Notes under the pieces: model-generated
The model's input: the letters and a program-made list of their open reading frames with translations, nothing else
Databases searched by the model: none
Told to the model about the DNA's origin: nothing
Position numbers and translations under genes: made by a program
Assembly: GCF_002878395.1 (NCBI RefSeq)
Contig: NC_061115.1
Coordinates: 57,485,113-57,549,112, forward strand
Direction: 5' to 3'
DNA length: 64,000 nt
Origin: Capsicum annuum
Taxonomy: Eukaryota; Streptophyta; Magnoliopsida; Solanales; Solanaceae
In this document: one piece after another, positions 59,641 through 64,000 of the stretch
Numbering within the stretch: the first letter of the stretch is position 1
Layout: each line of letters opens with the position of its first letter

Positions 59641-60230
59641 ATTGAAGAAAAATGTCAAAGAAGGGAAGTATCACTAGTTTATCTCAATGCTAAATCAATT
59701 TGTATGAATATCTCTTTGGTTGAGACACTTGAGCAAATCCCTGGATATGCAAAATTTAGGAAGCATCTTGTGATAAAGAAAAGGATCTTGATTTTTGAAC
59801 CAGTTGATAATTTGCAAAATTATAGGGAAATAACTACTTGGTCTCTTCTATAGAAAAAGAAAGATCCTGGAGCATTTATGACTCCATCCACAATTGGAGA
59901 TTTTAATTTTGCTAGAGCTTTGTGTGACTTGGGTGCCACTACTAATATGTTGTTGCATATAGTATTTAGACTGTTAGGGTTGGGAGCACCCAAACCAACT
60001 TTGATAAGACTTCTTATGGTGGATCGTGCTATACAAAAAGTATGTAAGAGTTTTGTATGACTTTTTGGTGAAGGTTGAGTCAATTATCTTTCCAGCTGAT
60101 CTTTTCATGCTTGCTTGTGTAGTTGATTTTAAGGTTCTCATTACCTTTGAGAGATCATTCTTCAAAACCAAACAAGCATTAGCTGATATAAAGATTGGTC
60201 AATTGAATTTTAAATTGAATAATAAAGAAG
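59641..60230 (+). pseudogene. AthR aspartic protease, broken
   Basis: VETLEQIPGYAKFRKHLVIK, then FARALCDLGATTNMLLH with the active site CDLGAT at 59923-59940 (Asp kept), APKPTLIRLLMVDRAIQ, a frameshift, then VDFKVLITFERSFF and DIKIGQLNFKLNNKEV. Closely parallels AthD protease but is more decayed. Confidence 0.8.
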
Positions 60231-61560
60231 TGAATTATAGCATTTGCCAATCTATGAAGCAATCAAACAATATCCTTGTGGCCACAGTTATTGATACAGT
60301 CAATAAGGAGTCTTTGCTAGTTCCTGTAGAGGAGAGACTTTATATTGAAAAGATAGAAGTAATGATTATGAAATTTAAGGGCGATGGTATTGATGAGTAT
60401 GATGATATTTTGAGCACACTTGGTGGTATGGGTTCCAACTCTAATGTGTCAAAAAGTTAGATATGGACTAGAAGAATAGGGAAATTCCACCAATTAAGCC
60501 TATTATTGAGCAATATCCTTTATTGAGCTCAAATCTCTCTCATCCCACATTTTCTATGTTTTCTTAAGTGCCAACATTACTTTATTACTTTGATAGTTAT
60601 TATAGCAACATAATTGGTGTAATGGAAAGTTTATGATTTATTATTCATTTTGCAAATGTTTAAAAGGACTATTGGATGCTCCATTGCTAACATCATTCAT
60701 ATTCTGCCCATATTTTACACTAGCAAGATCCACCTTGATCCATATTATATTATTAGTACTGACATCAACATAGGCTTAACCCAACTAATGCAAGAGATAG
60801 TAAAAAAGGATATCTTATGGTTTATCTTATTGCTGATAATAAATTAGTGATCCCTATTCAATGCATACTGAAAGAAGGTGGAATTACTGTTATTTCAAAT
60901 GTAAAGAATGATCCTATTTTGATGAGACCAGCTATCAACTAAAAAGTACGCATGGATATAGAAAGTTGCATGCATGTACTAGAAAATTTTACTTTCTGAT
61001 GCTATTTATGGAGAAGATGTTAGACCGTCATGTTGATGGAGGATGGTATTGTTTTCTCGATGGTTACTTGAGATACAATAAGACTTTGATTTCTCATAAG
61101 ACTAAGATATTACCATTTTCATCAATCCATATGTAAAGTTTGCTTTCAAGAGGATGTTTTTTGGATTATGTATGCATCAGCGGCTTTTCAGTGATGCATG
61201 ATGTCTATCTTCTCATACTTGGTAGAGGATACTATTGAGGAGCTTATGGATGATTTTTCATTGTCGGTGACTCTTTTTAATATTACTTATCCTATTTGTC
61301 TAGTGTTTTAAGAAAATACAAAGATTGCAATTTGGTGCTTAATTAGGATAAGCGGCACTTTATGGTAAAAGAAGGGATAATGCTCAGTCATCAAATTTTG
61401 AAGAAGAGGATCAAGGATGGAAAGGCGGAGATTAAGGTGATTGAAAAATTTCCTGCACAAATTTTTTTGAAAGGTATTAGAAGATTTTTGGTACATACTG
61501 GGTTTACAATAGATTTATAAAGGATTTATCTTAAATTTCACATCTTATATATAAATATTT
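60231..61560 (+). pseudogene. AthR reverse transcriptase, broken
   Basis: An RT lead-in fragment at 60650-60847 (RTIGCSIANIIHILPIFYTS, LTQLMQEIVKKDI). Broken text follows, with a metal motif LMDDF at 61243-61257, in which both Asp residues are kept. Many stops. Confidence 0.7.
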
Positions 61561-61570
61561 AGAGAAGGAG

Positions 61571-62040
61571 TTGAAGTTTGTTTTTGATAATGCGTGTCTG
61601 AAGACATTTGAGTACCTTAAGGAGAAGTTGACATCGACCCCTTTCATTGTATCATATGATTGGTCCATGCCTTTTGAGATTAGGTACGATGCTAGTGGAG
61701 TGGTTCTAGAAGCAGTCCTAGGCCAAAGATGTGATAAGATACTTCATCCCATTTATTGTGCTAGCAAAGCACTTAATACAGTTTAGAAGAATTATACTGT
61801 GATGGAACAAGAGTTGCTTGTTGTGATATTTGTATTTGAGAAACTCCTATCTAATTTGCTTAGCATGAAAGTAATTGTGCATATCAACCATAACTTTTAA
61901 ATATCTTATAACCAAAAAAAGATTCAAATCCTATATGGATTCATTGGGTACTTCTATTACAAGAATTTGACTTATAGGTCAAGGATCAAAAGGGGACCAA
62001 AAATCAAGTGGCTGACCACTTGTTACGACTTGATGAATAA
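61571..62040 (+). pseudogene. AthR RNase H, broken
   Basis: An open frame at 61571-61786: FVFDNACLKTFEYLKEKLTS, SYDWSMPFEIRYDASGVVLE and CDKILHPIYCASKALNTV. Then NYTVMEQELLVVIFVFEKLL after a stop. The text continues to KNQVADHL-like words near 62003. Confidence 0.8.
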
Positions 62041-62780
62041 GCATTGTTGAAGTGGAAAGATAAGCTTAAAATTGATGATACTTTTCGAGACTAACAAGTA
62101 TTGGCTGCATCACGAGAATTGATCCCTTGTTTTGTAGATTTTGATAAGTATTTGGTAAGTGATGTGGCTCTTGAGGACTTATCCTTTCAGCAACAAAAGA
62201 ATTTTATTTTTTATATGTGAAAGTTTTTCTGTGATCAACCATATTAGTTTTTGATTTTTGTGTTTGGAATGTTTCGTAGATGTGTCTCGAAGGTTGGAAT
62301 GATGAGCATTATATAGGCATGCCATATATCCCAAATTGGGGTTCATCATAATGGTGTGCGAATGCTCATAAGATTTTGTAGTATGGGTGATATTAGCCCA
62401 CCATTCATTAAGATGATCATCACTATTCAAGATCATATGACCAATGCCAAATATTATGTGAAGCATAAGGTGGAAATACCTTACAATCCTCAATCAAGTA
62501 GACAAGTAGAGGTCTCCAGTTGGGAGATCAAGTCCATTTTGATGTGGGTTGTGAATGAAAATAGAAAGTCCTGCGCTATAAAGTTAGATGATGCTTTATG
62601 GGGTTATCGAACAATATTTAAGACTCTTATTTTCATTTCTCCATATTGTTTCATAATTAGAAAAGTATGTCACTTGCCTGTAGAACTTGAGTATAAAGCA
62701 TTTTGGTCACTCAAGAGGTTGAATCTGACGTGGATTGATATGGAGAAGTTGATACTTGAGAAACTAAATGATTTGGATAA
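62041..62780 (+). pseudogene. AthR integrase with core deletion, cut by LTR-L
   Basis: The zinc-binding region is decayed (RRCVSKVG near 62278). In the frame 62356-62808, MGDISPPFIKMI is followed almost at once by VEIPYNPQSSRQVEVSSWEI. The part holding the first two catalytic Asp residues is missing; the region of the Glu remains. DDALWGYRTIFKT and CHLPVELEYKAFWSLKRLN follow. It ends in NDLDN at the LTR-L insertion. Confidence 0.75.
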
Positions 62781-62911
62781 TGTAATACCCCGGGAAATTT
62801 TTCATTGAAATTTTGTGCATAAACGTGTTGGGTTCTATCTTCTAAAATAAATTATAAATTTTCCATGCAGAATGTCTTAGATTATGACCCACCATTGTGT
62901 ATATTATCATA

Positions 62912-62970
62912 TAAGCTTTCTAACGATATGTGGATCATCCAAAACGGACACCCGAGCGATGAGTTATGAA
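62912..62970 (+). repeat. Conserved LTR block, LTR-L forward copy
   Basis: AAGCTTTCTAACGATATG through CCCGAGCGATGAGTTATGA, matching the blocks at 5426, 29962 and 38951. Confidence 0.7.
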
Positions 62971-63047
62971 CATTCCAATCAAACCGTAAATAATAGTGAC
63001 AGTAAAATGTGCAGGAAAAAGTACAAAGGCCTGGCGTATTTTTACTC

Positions 63048-63285
63048 CAACTTTAAACAATCATAACTCCTTGTACATAATGATCTAGGTGATCTACTAT
63101 ATATCAACGGAAAGCTCTACGAGTCCTCTTTCCGATGAAATTGGTTTCATCCAATTTGTCTATCGAACCAAAAGTTTATGGTCGATCTACTTCATCCTAT
63201 CAAAAGTAAATTTTTGGATCAACTTCAAATGATCATAACTCCTCGTACATAATGATCTGGGTGAGATACTATGTATCAACGGAAA
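63048..63285 (-). repeat. Two reversed copies of the conserved block in LTR-L
   Basis: Copies at 63059-63120 and 63231-63285, each introduced by CAACTT(T/C)AAA, about 172 bp apart. They read as the reverse complement of the block at 62912-62970, and in the same plus-strand direction as 38951-39010. Confidence 0.7.
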
Positions 63286-64000
63286 TATATGTGTGGAGAT
63301 ATAAAGCATGAATCTTGAACGATATTTATCATGATTTTGATATTTGGGTCGTGAATCCCTATTGGAAATTGTGTTTTTTTAGAAAGTGTGTGTTATAAGC
63401 ACGTTGATGTTGACTATTTGAGATAGTTTGAATGATTTGACCTTTTGGTCTTAATGGAGTTGTTTTGAACTCGAGTGTGAAAGCAATCCACAACGTGGAT
63501 GATTTTGATAGATGGGAAGCATGATGGCTCCTGATGTATATTTATATATTACTGAAATTGTTTTGTTGTAAATTGTCTTTGAAATGATCTAAGCTAAGTC
63601 CGGGAGAAATCTTTAGCATCGAGTGGGAGGTACAAAGCGACCTTACTTCCCTAGAACTACGTACCCCCGTAGGATTAAGCCTGAGGCTGATTTATATAGT
63701 GATCACTAGTTTGTGTGGATTTGATATCAATAGTCCTACTCTGATGGAAAGGATAGAACGTCTCTCCCCAATGTGGGTTGTACGTTGGACTCCATGTAGC
63801 TCACATGGTTTATGTCGGTTATAGGATATCCCAGTGTGTGTGTGTTTCCTTGTGTCGTTGGTAATGGTGAAGTGATTTGAAAGTTGAATTGTGAAAGTTA
63901 TTCTTTCGAAAGATTTAAATGATATTTACTTTATGAGAATTGATATTCTTGATGAACTGAAAGTGATTGACAAATTATATGATGACTCACATGTGTTATT

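Larger units (their letters stand above)
34044..62780 (+). mobile_element. AthR: Athila-type Ty3 element in three pieces
   Basis: Pieces: 34044-36619 (5' LTR, primer site, gag start), 39145-39230 (gag middle), 58885-62780 (gag end, protease, RT, RNase H, integrase). The interruptions are soloA and CopJ. The fragments keep order and orientation, and the gag text runs on across both insertions when compared with AthD gag. The tRNA-Asp-type primer site and the CDLGA protease motif mark the Athila branch. The 3' part is cut by LTR-L at 62781. Confidence 0.8.
62781..64000 (+). repeat. LTR-L: Tekay-type LTR running off the window
   Basis: Starts TGTAATACCCCGGG inside AthR integrase; the preceding five bases are GATAA. 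It carries the 60-nt block forward at 62912-62970 and two reversed copies further on. At least 1220 bp long. Whether it is a solo LTR or the 5' LTR of a full element cannot be told. Confidence 0.8.

Overview
The window is plant nuclear DNA made almost entirely of old, broken LTR retrotransposons. I find no host gene, tRNA, rRNA or CRISPR array. It is AT-rich. Every coding stretch I can identify is a decayed retrotransposon domain, and the reading frames carry many stops and shifts. The mix of chromodomain Ty3/Gypsy elements with 2-2.7 kb LTRs (Tekay/Del type), Athila-type Ty3 elements and a SIRE-like Ty1/Copia element with an extra 3' ORF suggests a large-genome dicot. Solanaceae (pepper or tomato type) is my best guess, from familiarity only. 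The density and age of the insertions suggest gene-poor heterochromatin.

The names used below are my own labels. LEFT STACK: TekA (1-7812, +) is a nearly full Tekay-type element; its 5' LTR is cut by the window edge. It is followed by the 3' UTR and 3' LTR of an Athila-type element, AthL (+). AthL's LTR is split at 9193/17045 by TekB (9194-17044, -), which is flanked by a near-perfect 5-bp target duplication. The AthL LTR ends at 17959, where the RT gene of another Tekay-type element, TekC (17960-22632, +), resumes in mid-domain. Hence TekC contains AthL, which contains TekA and TekB. A diverged LTR of TekC's type (LTR-F) follows, then about 1.3 kb I cannot assign.

RIGHT STACK: LTR-H (25769-27770, +) is cut by TekI (27771-34043, -). 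TekI is cut in its protease by Athila-type AthR (34044-62780, +). AthR gag is interrupted by a Tekay solo LTR (soloA, 36620-39139, perfect GTTTA duplication) and by the Copia element CopJ (39231-58884, +). CopJ's centre holds AthD (41039-46893, -), an Athila derivative with gag and protease but no visible polymerase, and TekK (46894-54905, -), in which one LTR lies between two partial internal regions. AthR resumes after CopJ with the rest of gag, protease, RT, RNase H and integrase, and is cut at 62781 by one more LTR (LTR-L), which runs off the window.

The genes do not work together: each element once encoded capsid (gag), protease, RT/RNase H and integrase for its own copying. The most interesting signals are non-coding: (1) arrays of about 55-nt imperfect palindromes with a period near 92 bp in Athila-type LTR/UTR DNA, where the spacing is kept but the word differs between families; (2) a block of about 60 nt shared by otherwise diverged Tekay-type LTRs, present in both orientations in LTR-L; (3) the nesting itself; (4) 3' ORFs in both the Athila-type and Copia elements.
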